Assembly: GCA_009649675.1 (NCBI GenBank)
Contig: WJPL01000001.1
Coordinates: 428,469-492,468 of the forward strand
Length of the DNA: 64,000 nucleotides
Direction of reading: 5' to 3'
From: Alphaproteobacteria bacterium HT1-32
GTDB taxonomy: Bacteria > Pseudomonadota > Alphaproteobacteria > Rhodospirillales > HT1-32
Of the stretch, positions 1 to 9,491 are shown piece after piece. Below the pieces are notes generated by a model that was given only the letters and a program-made list of their open reading frames with translations, searched no databases and had not been told where the DNA came from. The translations under genes were made by a program, and so were the position numbers. Numbering within the stretch: position 1 is the stretch's first letter; the number at the start of each line of letters is the position of its first letter.

Positions 1-941
1 GCCATGATCAGGGCCGTCTCGCCATTGAGAAGGAGTTTGGCGACAAGGTAAAAACCACCTTTGTTGAAAGTGTTTCCGAGGGTGCCGACGCAGAGCGTGT
101 TATCCGCAAACTGGCACAGGAAGGTCATGACCTGATTTTCACAACCTCCTTCGGCTTCATGAACCCGACCCTGAAGGTCGCGAAACAGTTCCCTAAGGTG
201 AAGTTCGAACATGCGACCGGCTACAAGCGGGATGCGAACGTCTCGACCTATGCTGCCCGCTTCTATGAAGGTCGCCATGTCGCCGGACTGCTTGCCGGCA
301 AGGTTACGAAATCCAATGTCGTCGGCTATATCGCCTCCTTCCCGATTCCGGAAGTTGTCCGCGGCATCAATGCCTTCACCATGGCACTGCGCAGCGTTAA
401 GCCGGAAGCTGAGGTCAAGGTTGTCTGGGTTAACACCTGGTACGATCCGGGCAAGGAAAGTGATGCTGCCAAGGCCCTGATTGATCAGGGTGCTGATGTC
501 ATTTCTCAGCATACGGACAGCCCGGCCCCGGTGCAGATCGCACAGGAACGTGGCGTCTGGGCCATCGGTCAGGCATCTGACATGAGCAAGTTCGCTCCGA
601 AATCGCACATGACAGCGATCATCGATGTCTGGGATCATTATTATGTGGAGCGAACCCGTGCGGTCATCGACGGCACCTGGAAGTCACAGGATGTCTGGGA
701 CGGTCTGGACAAGGGCATGCTGGAAATGGCTCCTTACAACAAGGATCTGCCGGCTGACGCCATTGCAATGGCCGAACAGGCGGTTGCCGATATCAAGTCC
801 GGCAAGCTCCACCCCTTCACGGGACCGATCAAGGACCAGTCAGGTAAAGTCGTGGTCAAAGCCGGTGAACGGCTTGACGACAAGGCTCTGCTGACGATGG
901 ACTGGTACGTCGAAGGCGTTCAGGGCAAGCTCCCGAAATAA
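1..941 (+). CDS. BMP-family ABC transporter substrate-binding protein (5' end outside window)
   Basis: About 313 codons of the C-terminal part of a periplasmic binding protein of the BMP/Med family, which feeds ABC importers for nucleosides or related small molecules. The frame is open from base 3 to the TAA at 939-941, so the start and signal peptide lie upstream of the window. Typical family blocks are visible: a segment reporting location in the second lobe (HDLIFTTSFGFMNP), then GRHVAGLLAG and DVISQHTDSPA, which line the ligand cleft in BMP proteins. A strong hairpin terminator follows within 30 bases, so this is the last gene of its unit. The ligand cannot be read from the sequence; permease and ATPase genes would be expected to the left. 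Confidence 0.88.
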   Translation, partial: HDQGRLAIEKEFGDKVKTTFVESVSEGADAERVIRKLAQEGHDLIFTTSFGFMNPTLKVAKQFPKVKFEHATGYKRDANVSTYAARFYEGRHVAGLLAGKVTKSNVVGYIASFPIPEVVRGINAFTMALRSVKPEAEVKVVWVNTWYDPGKESDAAKALIDQGADVISQHTDSPAPVQIAQERGVWAIGQASDMSKFAPKSHMTAIIDVWDHYYVERTRAVIDGTWKSQDVWDGLDKGMLEMAPYNKDLPADAIAMAEQAVADIKSGKLHPFTGPIKDQSGKVVVKAGERLDDKALLTMDWYVEGVQGKLPK

Positions 942-965
942 GCTGTCCTTCAACTGAAAACAGAA

Positions 966-994
966 ACGCCCGTCGCATTGCGGCGGGCGTTTTT
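966..994 (+). terminator. Rho-independent terminator of the BMP-protein gene
   Basis: An 11-pair stem (966-976 with 980-990, one G-T pair) closes a three-base loop and runs into five T residues. It lies 24 bases after the stop codon of the binding-protein gene. Confidence 0.9.
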
Positions 995-1023
995 ATATCC
1001 GGGGTGAAACTGCCTGAACGTTT

Positions 1024-1683
1024 CTAAAGAATCATCTGAGTTACACCGAGTTTATGTGCCTGCGCATGAGCATCAATCTTAGTCAGCGTTTCCGCCGCAT
1101 GTTCCGGGTCAATCCAGACTGTAAAACGGGTTGTGAAAATCGCATCAACAGGTGACGAGGTAACCTCTGTCGTCATCCGGACCACAGCGACATCCAGAGA
1201 GCCCAGAAATGCGGTGAAGTCAGCCAGCAGGCCCCGTCGGTCAGTTCCGGCAATCGTCAGCAGAAAATTGACCCTGTTCTCTGCACCAAACTCTGTTCCA
1301 AAACCGTACTCATGCACTGATATCTGTGCATCAACCAGTTCCGGCATCACCAGAATGGCGGAATCAAATTCCCAGATTTCCCGGTCGCCTCCAACTGTTG
1401 CGACACAGGTAAACTCCGCTCCGTTGCCGAGAACGGCAAAGGATGTCGGGCCAAGATTTGCTCCCAGCCGAGAAAGCTTATCGGTGATTGACTGAACAAG
1501 TCCCGGACGGTTTCTGCAGAATATCGCAATGCGAAGATGCTTGTTCTTCAAACCGGGCGCCTCTCCAGTGAACTGTTCTGTGGCAGTCTGGCAGATCATC
1601 ACACCGGACGCCATAGCAGAAGAACTGGCAGGCGATAAAGCCGTGGCATCGTCAAGCTGATTGAATTGCCTTTTTGTCTGCAC
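1024..1683 (-). CDS. GcvR-like protein with two ACT domains
   Basis: A protein of up to 219 residues with tandem ACT domains. The first spans about residues 50-115 (LRIAIFCRNRPGLVQSITDK), the second about 138-215 (VNFLLTIAGTDRRGLLADFT). This is the arrangement of GcvR, the glycine-cleavage regulator, and of related amino-acid-sensing proteins; no catalytic domain is present. ACT pairs bind amino acids and regulate by protein contact, so a regulatory cytoplasmic role is likely. The longest start is a GTG at 1683; ATG codons at 1614 and 1599 are alternatives, none with a clear ribosome site, and the first ~45 residues look non-conserved. It is divergent from the amino-acid-type binding-protein gene at 1754, with only about 70 bases between them. 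Confidence 0.75.
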   Translation of the reverse strand: MQTKRQFNQLDDATALSPASSSAMASGVMICQTATEQFTGEAPGLKNKHLRIAIFCRNRPGLVQSITDKLSRLGANLGPTSFAVLGNGAEFTCVATVGGDREIWEFDSAILVMPELVDAQISVHEYGFGTEFGAENRVNFLLTIAGTDRRGLLADFTAFLGSLDVAVVRMTTEVTSSPVDAIFTTRFTVWIDPEHAAETLTKIDAHAQAHKLGVTQMIL

Positions 1684-1753
1684 TTATACTGAATGTCCGG
1701 GGTGTCATAATTGTGGCCCCGTCACTTCGTTTTTCCAGGGAGGGAATATAACG

Positions 1754-2950
1754 ATGCTTAAACAGACAATTACGGCCGCTGTCGCAGGCCTGATGCTCAC
1801 GGCCGCTGCGCAGGCGAAGGAAGTCAAGGTCGGGGTCGTACTGACCTACAGCGGGGGGGCTGCAGAACTTGGCGAACAAGTCGATCGCGGCATGGAACTT
1901 TATCTGAAGTCACATCCCGAAGCCTTCGACGGTCATACGGTTACACTCGTCAAACGGGATTCGAAACGCCCCGGCGGAGACATTGCCAAGAACGCGGTTC
2001 TTGAACTCATCACCCGCGAAAAGGTGGATATGCTGGCGGGCTTCATTTTTTCACCGAACGCCATGGCATCAGCACCGCTGGCAACACAGGGCAAAGTACC
2101 GATGATTGTGATGAATGCAGGCACTGCCTGGATTCCCAGCCTCTCGCCCTATATCGCCCGGGTGTCCTTCACCATGTGGCAGTCCGGCTATCCGATGGGT
2201 GATTACGCCTTCAACAAGATCGGCTGCAAAACAGCCGCCATTGGCTACAGCGACTATCCGCCGGGCAAGGACAGCCTCGCAGCCTTCCAGATGGGTTTTG
2301 AAAAAGCCGGCGGTAAAATCATCGATACAATTCCGATGGGCGGCCCGGGCGATGTGCCTGACTTCACGCCGTTCTTCCAGCGGGTCAAGGATGCCAAGCC
2401 GGGCTGTTTCTATGTCTTCGTGCCATCAGGTAACCACGCCACCGCTGTTGCCAAAACCTTCGCCAACCTCGACATGGCCGGTGCCGGCATCAAGCTGATT
2501 GGCCCGGGCGATATCACCCAGGACACCAAGTTGCAGGGCATGGGCGATGCGGCAGAAGGTCTGCTGACCATGCATCACTATTCCGCTGATTATGACACAC
2601 CGATCAACAAGGCCTTCGTTGCTGCCTGGAAAGCAGCTTATGGCGCTGACACAACGCCTGACTTCATGGGCGTTGCGGGCTGGGACGGCATGGCGGCAAT
2701 CGCCCATGCAATCAAGGCCCAGAAAGGCGATGTCTCTGCTGACGGCACCATGGCCGCCCTGAAGGGCTGGAAGTTCGACAGTCCCCGCGGTCCGATCATG
2801 ATTGATCCGGAAACCCGTGACATCGTGCATAACGAAAACGTCCATCGCGTTGTGAAGAAAGATGGCCGCCTGATGATTGAAGTCATCGATACGATGGGAC
2901 AGGTCAAGGATCCCTGCAAGGAACTCGGCGTCGGCAAATGCGCCAAGTAA
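1754..2950 (+). CDS. ABC transporter substrate-binding protein, branched-chain amino acid type
   Basis: A 398-residue periplasmic protein of the leucine/isoleucine/valine-binding (Peripla_BP_6) family. A signal peptide of about 22 residues ends at AQA before KEVKVGVVLTYSG, the usual first strand of the family. The frame extends upstream, but ATG 1754 is preceded by AGGGAGG and begins the signal peptide, so it is chosen. In this family the ligand is often an aromatic or aliphatic carboxylate rather than an amino acid. No permease or ATPase gene is adjacent, so this orphan binding protein must use components encoded elsewhere. The downstream lyase and acyl-CoA synthetase genes suggest a carboxylic acid ligand; that is inference. 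Confidence 0.88.
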   Translation: MLKQTITAAVAGLMLTAAAQAKEVKVGVVLTYSGGAAELGEQVDRGMELYLKSHPEAFDGHTVTLVKRDSKRPGGDIAKNAVLELITREKVDMLAGFIFSPNAMASAPLATQGKVPMIVMNAGTAWIPSLSPYIARVSFTMWQSGYPMGDYAFNKIGCKTAAIGYSDYPPGKDSLAAFQMGFEKAGGKIIDTIPMGGPGDVPDFTPFFQRVKDAKPGCFYVFVPSGNHATAVAKTFANLDMAGAGIKLIGPGDITQDTKLQGMGDAAEGLLTMHHYSADYDTPINKAFVAAWKAAYGADTTPDFMGVAGWDGMAAIAHAIKAQKGDVSADGTMAALKGWKFDSPRGPIMIDPETRDIVHNENVHRVVKKDGRLMIEVIDTMGQVKDPCKELGVGKCAK

Positions 2951-2964
2951 CAGCCTGACGTCAG

Positions 2965-3003
2965 CCGCCAGCCCCGGCTTCACTGGATCCGGGGCTGGCG
3001 GTT
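2965..3003 (+). terminator. Strong hairpin after the binding-protein gene
   Basis: A perfect 13-pair stem (2965-2977 with 2989-3001) and an 11-base loop start 14 bases after the stop codon. Only two T residues follow, so it may act as an mRNA 3'-end stabiliser or partial terminator that lets some transcripts reach the lyase gene. Confidence 0.6.
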
Positions 3004-3091
3004 ACCGACTATCATCACAGTGCCATCCTGACAGTGCGGGATGGTACTGCTTTTTATACCTTACAAAACAAAGCCTCCCGGAAGGACCTCC

Positions 3092-3955
3092 ATGACGCAT
3101 AGCCTGAAAGACAAACTCACCGCAGACGAACTGCTTGTTGCCCCCGGTGTCTTCGACATGATTTCTGCCAAGGTTGCCGACAGCATGGGCTTCGACTGCC
3201 TTTACATGACAGGCTATGGGGTTGTTGCCTCTTATCTGGGTCTGCCTGATGCCGGGCTTGCCACCTACAGTGACATGCTGAACCGGGTGGAAACCATCGC
3301 CGGCGGTACGAAAACACCTGTCATCGCTGATGGTGATACGGGCTATGGCGGTCTGCTGAATGTCGAACATACCGTCCGGGGATATGAAAAGGCCGGTGCC
3401 GCGGGCATTCAGCTTGAAGATCAGGAATTTCCGAAGAAATGCGGCCATACGCCGGGCCGCAAGGTTATCCCGCTTGAAGACATGATCCTGAAAATCCGCG
3501 TTGCCGCCGACACCCGTGACAGCAGCGACATGCTGATTGTCGCCCGCACCGACGCCCGCACCACACTGGGCCTCGACGAGGCATTGCGCCGGGCAGAAGC
3601 TTTCGCCAAGGCCGGTGCGGATGTGCTGTTCGTGGAATCGCCGGAATCCGAAGAGGAAATGCGCACCATCAACGAACGCTTTGACCTGCCAACCCTTGCC
3701 AACATGGTTGAAGGCGGGCGCACACCTGTCCTGTCAAAGCAGGCACTGGAGGAAATCGGCTACAGCATTGCCATTTTCCCGGCCACCGGTTTCCTTGCCG
3801 TCGGGGCAACACTGAAAGCCGCCTACGGCACGCTGAAGACCGAAGGCTCTACCGACAAGATCGAAACACCGCTGGAAAACTTCGAGGCTTTCAGCCGCCT
3901 GATGGGTTTCGAGCGGGTCTGGGATTTTGACAAAAAGTGGAGTCGCGAGCAGTAA
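3092..3955 (+). CDS. Isocitrate lyase/PEP mutase family enzyme
   Basis: A 287-residue alpha/beta-barrel enzyme of the isocitrate lyase/phosphoenolpyruvate mutase superfamily. The Mg-binding DGDTGYGG motif lies near residue 85. The flexible active-site loop KKCGH carries the Cys that acts as catalytic acid in 2-methylisocitrate and isocitrate lyases. This favours C-C lyase chemistry over the cysteine-less oxaloacetate decarboxylases; a 2-alkylmalate or methylisocitrate-like substrate is plausible. ATG 3092 follows a GGAAGGA ribosome site with good spacing; codons upstream in frame look non-coding. The PrpE-like gene follows in the same direction after 85 bases, so the two may process propionate or a related branched acid, but prpC and prpD are absent here. 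Confidence 0.85.
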   Translation: MTHSLKDKLTADELLVAPGVFDMISAKVADSMGFDCLYMTGYGVVASYLGLPDAGLATYSDMLNRVETIAGGTKTPVIADGDTGYGGLLNVEHTVRGYEKAGAAGIQLEDQEFPKKCGHTPGRKVIPLEDMILKIRVAADTRDSSDMLIVARTDARTTLGLDEALRRAEAFAKAGADVLFVESPESEEEMRTINERFDLPTLANMVEGGRTPVLSKQALEEIGYSIAIFPATGFLAVGATLKAAYGTLKTEGSTDKIETPLENFEAFSRLMGFERVWDFDKKWSREQ

Positions 3956-4040
3956 TCAGCACTGTTTGTGCCGGGCCGGGTTTTGATAAAAGTGTCACAG
4001 ATCCACCACAAAGGTGGGCTGAAGCAGAGGGAATATTGAG

Positions 4041-5942
4041 ATGGCTGGTGAATTCGATGCTGCCCATAAACGGTCGATAGAAAACCCGGAGGAGTTCTGG
4101 GGCGAAGTCGCCGCAGATATCCACTGGGACAAGCCCTGGGACCGGGTGCTTGATGACAGTGCAGCACCGATCTATCGCTGGTTTGCCGGGGCTGAACTGA
4201 ACACCTGCTACAACGCACTGGACCGCCATGTCGACGACGGACGGGCGGATCAGGCGGCCCTCATCTATGACAGCCCGGTCACCGGCACTGTGCGAACCTA
4301 CAGCTATCGTGAATTGCGCGACCTGACCGCTGCTTTTGCCGGTGGTCTTGCTGCAAAGGGCGTCTCCAAAGGTGATCGCGTCATCATTTACATGCCGATG
4401 GTTCCGGAAGCGGTTATCGCCATTCTGGCCTGCGCCCGCATCGGGGCTGTGCATTCTGTCGTCTTTGGCGGTTTCGCGGCGAATGAACTGGCCGTGCGTC
4501 TGAATGACTGCGCACCAAAGGCAATCATCTCCGGCTCCTGCGGGATCGAGCCCGGACGTGTCGTTGAATACAAGCCGCTGCTGGATCAGGCCATTGAGCT
4601 CGCAACCAGCAAGCCAGACTTCTGTGTCGTGCTGCAACGGGAACAAGCGACGGCAACGATGATTGAGGGCCGTGACCATGACTGGAACGATTTCATTACC
4701 AGTGCACCGCCCCATCCCTGCGTGCCGGTAAAGGCCACAGACCCGCTTTATATCCTCTACACCTCGGGCACGACGGGCCAGCCGAAGGGGATCGTCCGCG
4801 ATAATGGCGGCCATGCGGTTGCGTTGAAATGGTCGATGAAGGCGGTCTATAATATCGAGCCTGGGGAAGTCTACTGGGCGGCCTCTGACATTGGCTGGGT
4901 TGTCGGTCATTCCTATATCATCTACGGCCCGCTGCTACAGGGGGCGACCTCGGTAATGTATGAAGGCAAACCGGTGGGCACACCGGATGCCGGTGCCTTC
5001 TGGCGGGTGATTGAACAGCATGGTGTCGTCACCATGTTCACCGCCCCCACTGCCTTCCGGGCGATCCGGCAGCAGGATCCGAAAGGCGAACTGCTGAAAA
5101 AGTATGACCTGTCGAAATTCCGGGTTCTGTTCCTCGCCGGTGAACGCTGTGATCCCGACACCCTCAAATGGGCAGAAGACACCCTGAAAGTGCCTGTCAT
5201 CGACCACTGGTGGCAGACCGAAACCGGCTGGTCGATTGCCGCGAACTGCATCGGGATTGAACCCCTGCCGGTAAAACCCGGATCACCGACACGTGCCGTA
5301 CCCGGCTGGGATATCAGCATCATGGACCCGGAAACCCATGAAACGCTGCCGCCGGGCCAGATTGGTGCCATCGTCGGCAAGCTTCCCATGCCGCCGTCCA
5401 GTGCGCCGACCATCTGGAATGCGCCGGAACGGTTTAATTCTGCCTATCTGGAAGCCTTCCCCGGATATTATGAAACCGGTGATGCCGGCATCATGGATGA
5501 AGACGGCTATATCTTTGTCATGGCCCGCACCGATGACATCATCAATGTGGCGGGTCACCGGCTGTCCACCGGCGGCATGGAAGAAGTTCTGGCCGAGCAT
5601 CCTGATGTCGCGGAATGCGCGGTGATCGGGGTCAGCGACGACCTGAAGGGACAACTTCCCGTTGGCTTCATGGTATTGAGTGCCGGCACGGAAACACCGC
5701 ATGAAACTGTCGTTGCCGATGTTGTGAAAATGGTCCGGCAGAAAATCGGCCCGGTCGCCGCCTTCAAGCATGCGGTTGTGATCAAGCGCCTGCCAAAAAC
5801 CCGGTCGGGCAAAATCCTGAGAGCCATCATGGTCAAGATTGCCGACAATCAGGAATTCAAGACACCGGCAACCATTGACGACCCGGCAATCCTCGACGAA
5901 ATCCGCGACGCCCTCAAAACCATCGGTTATGCCGGCGGCTGA
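4041..5942 (+). CDS. prpE: Propionyl-CoA synthetase-like acyl-CoA synthetase
   Basis: A 633-residue AMP-forming acyl-CoA synthetase, close to the 628 residues of enteric PrpE. It should convert propionate or another short acid, ATP and CoA to the acyl-CoA in the cytoplasm. The phosphate-binding signature YILYTSGTTGQPKG is followed by GIVRDNGGHAVAL, the form typical of PrpE rather than AcsA. The aspartate motif YETGD and the C-terminal catalytic lysine in PKTRSGKILR are intact. The start has an AGAGGGAA ribosome site six bases upstream. An upstream isocitrate-lyase-like gene and a downstream MFS carrier gene suggest an organic-acid unit. AcsA-like activity on acetate cannot be excluded. Confidence 0.88.
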   Translation: MAGEFDAAHKRSIENPEEFWGEVAADIHWDKPWDRVLDDSAAPIYRWFAGAELNTCYNALDRHVDDGRADQAALIYDSPVTGTVRTYSYRELRDLTAAFAGGLAAKGVSKGDRVIIYMPMVPEAVIAILACARIGAVHSVVFGGFAANELAVRLNDCAPKAIISGSCGIEPGRVVEYKPLLDQAIELATSKPDFCVVLQREQATATMIEGRDHDWNDFITSAPPHPCVPVKATDPLYILYTSGTTGQPKGIVRDNGGHAVALKWSMKAVYNIEPGEVYWAASDIGWVVGHSYIIYGPLLQGATSVMYEGKPVGTPDAGAFWRVIEQHGVVTMFTAPTAFRAIRQQDPKGELLKKYDLSKFRVLFLAGERCDPDTLKWAEDTLKVPVIDHWWQTETGWSIAANCIGIEPLPVKPGSPTRAVPGWDISIMDPETHETLPPGQIGAIVGKLPMPPSSAPTIWNAPERFNSAYLEAFPGYYETGDAGIMDEDGYIFVMARTDDIINVAGHRLSTGGMEEVLAEHPDVAECAVIGVSDDLKGQLPVGFMVLSAGTETPHETVVADVVKMVRQKIGPVAAFKHAVVIKRLPKTRSGKILRAIMVKIADNQEFKTPATIDDPAILDEIRDALKTIGYAGG

Positions 5943-6007
5943 TCCGAACCTGAAATCGTCTGACCGGTCCATGTTCCGACTGGCTCAGAAGTCTGAAAGA
6001 CTGACCC

Positions 6008-7252
6008 ATGCTCGTCCGCAAGATAGGCGGTCCTGACTTCCTGCGCGACAATGCCCCCTGGCTGTCCGCCGGGCTGGTTCTCGCCTTTTCTTCCAGCTTC
6101 GGACAGACCTATTTCATCGCCCTGTTTGCAGAACCTCTGCAGGCAGAATTCAACCTGTCGCACGGCGAATGGGGCAGGCTTTATACCATTGCCACGCTTT
6201 GTTCGGCCGCCGCCCTGATACAGGTCGGACGACTGGCCGATGTCATGCGGGTACGGTCGCTGGCCCTGCTGGTCTACGCTGCATTCGTGGCCGTCTGCAT
6301 TGCCATGGCCCATGTGCAGTCTGCGCTGATGCTGGGGCTGGTTATCTTCGGGCTGCGGTTCTGCGGTCAGGGCATGATGAGCCATATTTCCATGACGGCC
6401 ATGGGTCGCTGGTTCGCACGCCGGCGGGGCAAGGCCGTCGCCTTCGCGGCCCTTGGCTACCCGCTCGGCGAAGCATTGTTTCCGTTCATTGCGGTCGCCC
6501 TGATTGCCGGGATCGGCTGGCGGCAGACCTGGCTGGCAGCGGCAGCCGCACTGGCGCTGATCCTGACCCCGCTGCTGATGTTCCTGTTGCGGCGGGAACG
6601 CATTCCCTCGTCAGATGCTGATGAGGCGGGGCTGGTTGCCGGCATTGGCGGACAGCACTGGACCAGACCGCAGGTCCTTCGCCACGCCGCCTACTGGGCG
6701 CTGATGCCCGGTGTGCTGGCCCCGCCCTTCATCTCGACGGCCCTGTTCTTTCATCAGGCGCATATCATCTCGATCAAAGGCTGGGATATCCTGACCTATG
6801 CCGCATCCTTTCCGTTGTTCTCCGGTGCCGGCATCACCGCCGCACTGGTCAGCGGTGTCCTCGTCGACCGCTATGGAACGCCAAGGCTGCTTCCTTTCTA
6901 TCTGCTGCCGCTGGCCGGGGCTCTGCTGATTCTGGCGTCGATAGATGCAACCTGGGTCATGTTTCCCTATCTGATCCTGATTGGCCTGACCTCCGGAACC
7001 GCCTCGACCATCCTCGGTGCATTATGGGCCGAACTGTATGGCACACGAAATCTGGGTTCCATTCGCGCCATGGCCGTCGCCGGCATGGTTCTGGGAACCG
7101 CACTTGGCCCCGGCGTCACCGGCAGCCTGATCGACCTTGGCATCCATTTCAGCACGCAAAGCCTGGTAATGGCTGTTTATCTGGTTGTGGTCTCAATCGG
7201 GTTCGGGCGTCTGGCCGTGGTTGTCGAGCGTGAAATAACTCCGTTGCCCTGA
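6008..7252 (+). CDS. MFS transporter
   Basis: A 414-residue polytopic inner-membrane protein with about twelve hydrophobic segments, the normal size for the major facilitator superfamily. The loop between helices 2 and 3 carries GRLADVMRVR, and a basic stretch RWFARRRGKA lies between the fourth and fifth helices, both family hallmarks. It probably moves a small organic acid by proton symport, judged only from its place 65 bases after the acyl-CoA synthetase. Its stop codon is only three bases from the stop of the convergent CoA-transferase gene. No clear ribosome site precedes ATG 6008. Confidence 0.85.
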   Translation: MLVRKIGGPDFLRDNAPWLSAGLVLAFSSSFGQTYFIALFAEPLQAEFNLSHGEWGRLYTIATLCSAAALIQVGRLADVMRVRSLALLVYAAFVAVCIAMAHVQSALMLGLVIFGLRFCGQGMMSHISMTAMGRWFARRRGKAVAFAALGYPLGEALFPFIAVALIAGIGWRQTWLAAAAALALILTPLLMFLLRRERIPSSDADEAGLVAGIGGQHWTRPQVLRHAAYWALMPGVLAPPFISTALFFHQAHIISIKGWDILTYAASFPLFSGAGITAALVSGVLVDRYGTPRLLPFYLLPLAGALLILASIDATWVMFPYLILIGLTSGTASTILGALWAELYGTRNLGSIRAMAVAGMVLGTALGPGVTGSLIDLGIHFSTQSLVMAVYLVVVSIGFGRLAVVVEREITPLP

Positions 7253-7255
7253 CCC

Positions 7256-8521
7256 TTAACCGAAAAGCTGTTGCCGCAGGTCAGCCCAGCCCTTTGACAA
7301 CGCATCCCGGTGATCCGGAGCCGCCACCGCGATCAGGGCCGCAGCCTTCTCGTCAAAACCCAGCCCGCGAAGATCGGCCACACCATGTTCGGTGACAACG
7401 ATCAGCGGATCACTTTTGACAACACCGACAGGCACACCCGGCGCAAGCGTCGGTATGATGCGGGACAGCCTACCACGGGCAGCCGTCGACCCAAGCGCCA
7501 CAACAGGCCGCCCGCCCGGCGAGAATCCGGCCATCCGGATGAAATCGGTCAGACCGCCGGAGCTGCTGATGATCCGTCCGCCACGCGCTTCCGCATTCAC
7601 CTGACCCAGCAGATCGACTTCCAGCGCCGAATTGATCGCGACAAAATTTTCCCGCCCCAGCAAGGCACCCGGTTCATGCGTCTCTGACACCGGAACCATA
7701 TGGACCTTCGGGTTACGGTCAATCCAGCGCATCAGCGGCAGATCCCCGGCAACGATACCCGTTCTGACCACCCCCTCGCGATTTGCCAGCGCACCGGATG
7801 CTTCCAGATCCATCACAGCATCAGAAATCATGCCGCTATGGATGGTCAGGTCACGATGCTGCGCCAGGGCCTGAAACACCGCAGCCTGCATGGACCCGAT
7901 ACCCAGTTGCAACTGGTCACCGTTACGGACCAGTGATGCCACATGTCCGCCGATGGCCCGGGTTACTTCATTCGGTTCCGAAACCGGTAATGTGTGAACC
8001 GGCCCCGTCGCATCGACCAGCAGATCAAAACTGTCAGCCGGTGCCCAGGCGCTGCCGAAGGTGTGCGGCAGGTTGCGGTTGACCAGTCCGACCCGCCGTT
8101 TTGCCCTGCCATGTGCAGCGGGGCCAAAATCAGAACATCCGCCATAGCTGCAACGCCCCTGCTCGTCTGGTGGAGAGACATGCAGGAAGGCTGTGTCCAG
8201 CGGAGCTTCTGTCGCAAGATGCCGGTAGATCTGAGAGAATGACAAAGACAGCAACCGGGTTCGACCGCTCCGGATACCGTCATCCAGCGCCGGACCGGTG
8301 AAATAGGCCACATTCCGGGCCGACGGGTGCAATCCGGAATAATCGAATGCGTTGATACCAGCAATCCAGACGCCATAGATGGTCTTCTGCGCCAGCAATC
8401 CCGGATTTCTGACCAGATAATCCCGCAGCGCCGGTGATTCAGCCATGCTGCCGGGAAGATAGATATTCTCAGCCGCAGCAAATTCCGCATCCAGTGCGGA
8501 CAGGGGAAGCAGGTCAGTCAC
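7256..8521 (-). CDS. Acetyl-CoA hydrolase/CoA-transferase family protein
   Basis: A cytoplasmic class I CoA-transferase-fold enzyme of about 421 residues, in the family of acetyl-CoA hydrolases and 4-hydroxybutyrate/succinate CoA-transferases. Family blocks are the glycine loop LGIGSMQAAV, INSALEVDLLGQVNAE and VVTEHGVADLRG; the glutamate that would carry CoA lies in the second block. I place the start at the GTG at 8521, four bases downstream of the gntR stop, because codons further upstream lie inside gntR and lack family similarity; no ribosome site is evident, so coupling to gntR translation is likely. The co-transcribed GntR regulator probably controls it. The acyl group is unknown. Confidence 0.8.
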   Translation of the reverse strand: MTDLLPLSALDAEFAAAENIYLPGSMAESPALRDYLVRNPGLLAQKTIYGVWIAGINAFDYSGLHPSARNVAYFTGPALDDGIRSGRTRLLSLSFSQIYRHLATEAPLDTAFLHVSPPDEQGRCSYGGCSDFGPAAHGRAKRRVGLVNRNLPHTFGSAWAPADSFDLLVDATGPVHTLPVSEPNEVTRAIGGHVASLVRNGDQLQLGIGSMQAAVFQALAQHRDLTIHSGMISDAVMDLEASGALANREGVVRTGIVAGDLPLMRWIDRNPKVHMVPVSETHEPGALLGRENFVAINSALEVDLLGQVNAEARGGRIISSSGGLTDFIRMAGFSPGGRPVVALGSTAARGRLSRIIPTLAPGVPVGVVKSDPLIVVTEHGVADLRGLGFDEKAAALIAVAAPDHRDALSKGWADLRQQLFG

Positions 8522-8525
8522 AGGG

Positions 8526-9299
8526 TCAGATTGTCGACGGTTGTGGCAGCGGCAAATGGCCGTCTGTACGACGCATTTCAATGGAATAACTGAACTGATC
8601 CGCCGGATGCACATTGATGGACGCCATCAGCAGGCGGTCCGCAGCGTCATAATAACGCCGGGCAATCTGCAAAGCTGGCGACCCGCTGCGAATCCCCAGA
8701 TGCTCTGCAATATCCGCCGGAACGGCCGTCGCACTGGTATCCTGTGTCACCCGTTCAATCGTCAGACCCAGCACTTCCTCGACAATTGCGAACCGGGAAG
8801 TCTCGGATGCTGCAATTTTGTCGAGATGCGGTTCCAGCACAACATTCAGATAGGTCCGGGTGTAACTGATGGCCCGGTCTGTCTGCAATTCCCGGCGAAC
8901 AGACTGCAATATCAGCCAGCGTTCTCCCGGAGGGCATTCCAGCAGTTTTGAAAGTGTTTCATCGACAATGAAATCGCCCTGCTTCACCAGTTTTGCCCGG
9001 GTCCGGTTTGAATAACGCCGGATATCGTCAAGGCTCGACAGACTTTCGGCAAATCGCGCCGGCGGCGTTCTCGCAATGACCCGGGTGCCCGCCTTCTGGC
9101 GCCGACTGATCAGCCCGGCCGCTGACAGCATTCTCAGCGCTTCCCGGACCGTATGCCTGCTAATGGCAAATTCCTGACAGATTTCAATTTCAGTCGGTAA
9201 AGTTGACCCTACCGGATAGACCTCATTGGCGATACGCCCTGTCAGTTCGGTCGCGACCTTCTGATACAAGGGAGCTCGCCTGCTTACTGCAGCCGCCAT
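8526..9299 (-). CDS. GntR-family regulator with UTRA ligand domain
   Basis: A 257-residue DNA-binding protein of the HutC/GntR subfamily. An N-terminal winged helix spans about residues 8-75, with EFAISRHTVREALRML as the recognition region. A UTRA effector domain spans about residues 100-250, in which CPPGERWLILQSVRRE is typical. ATG 9299 has AGGAAG six bases upstream; the frame upstream of it reads as non-coding. It is followed by the CoA-transferase gene with a four-base gap and probably represses its own unit until a carboxylic acid or acyl-CoA binds; the effector is inferred from context only. The divergent EamA exporter lies 192 bases away and could share control. Confidence 0.88.
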   Translation of the reverse strand: MAAAVSRRAPLYQKVATELTGRIANEVYPVGSTLPTEIEICQEFAISRHTVREALRMLSAAGLISRRQKAGTRVIARTPPARFAESLSSLDDIRRYSNRTRAKLVKQGDFIVDETLSKLLECPPGERWLILQSVRRELQTDRAISYTRTYLNVVLEPHLDKIAASETSRFAIVEEVLGLTIERVTQDTSATAVPADIAEHLGIRSGSPALQIARRYYDAADRLLMASINVHPADQFSYSIEMRRTDGHLPLPQPSTI

Positions 9300-9491
9300 A
9301 ATTCTTCCTGTTCCGCCTCGCCTGCAGCGCCTCTGACGGGCGCTTGATAATTTGCCAGAATATCGGGATGAGCGGGTGTTGCAACCTGCGGCGGTCACGG
9401 TCTTGCACGGGGGCGACACTCTACCTATTTTGCCGGACCTTCGCAGGCTGCTGCACACAGCTTCTTTCAACAGACTTTCCGGCGGATCCTG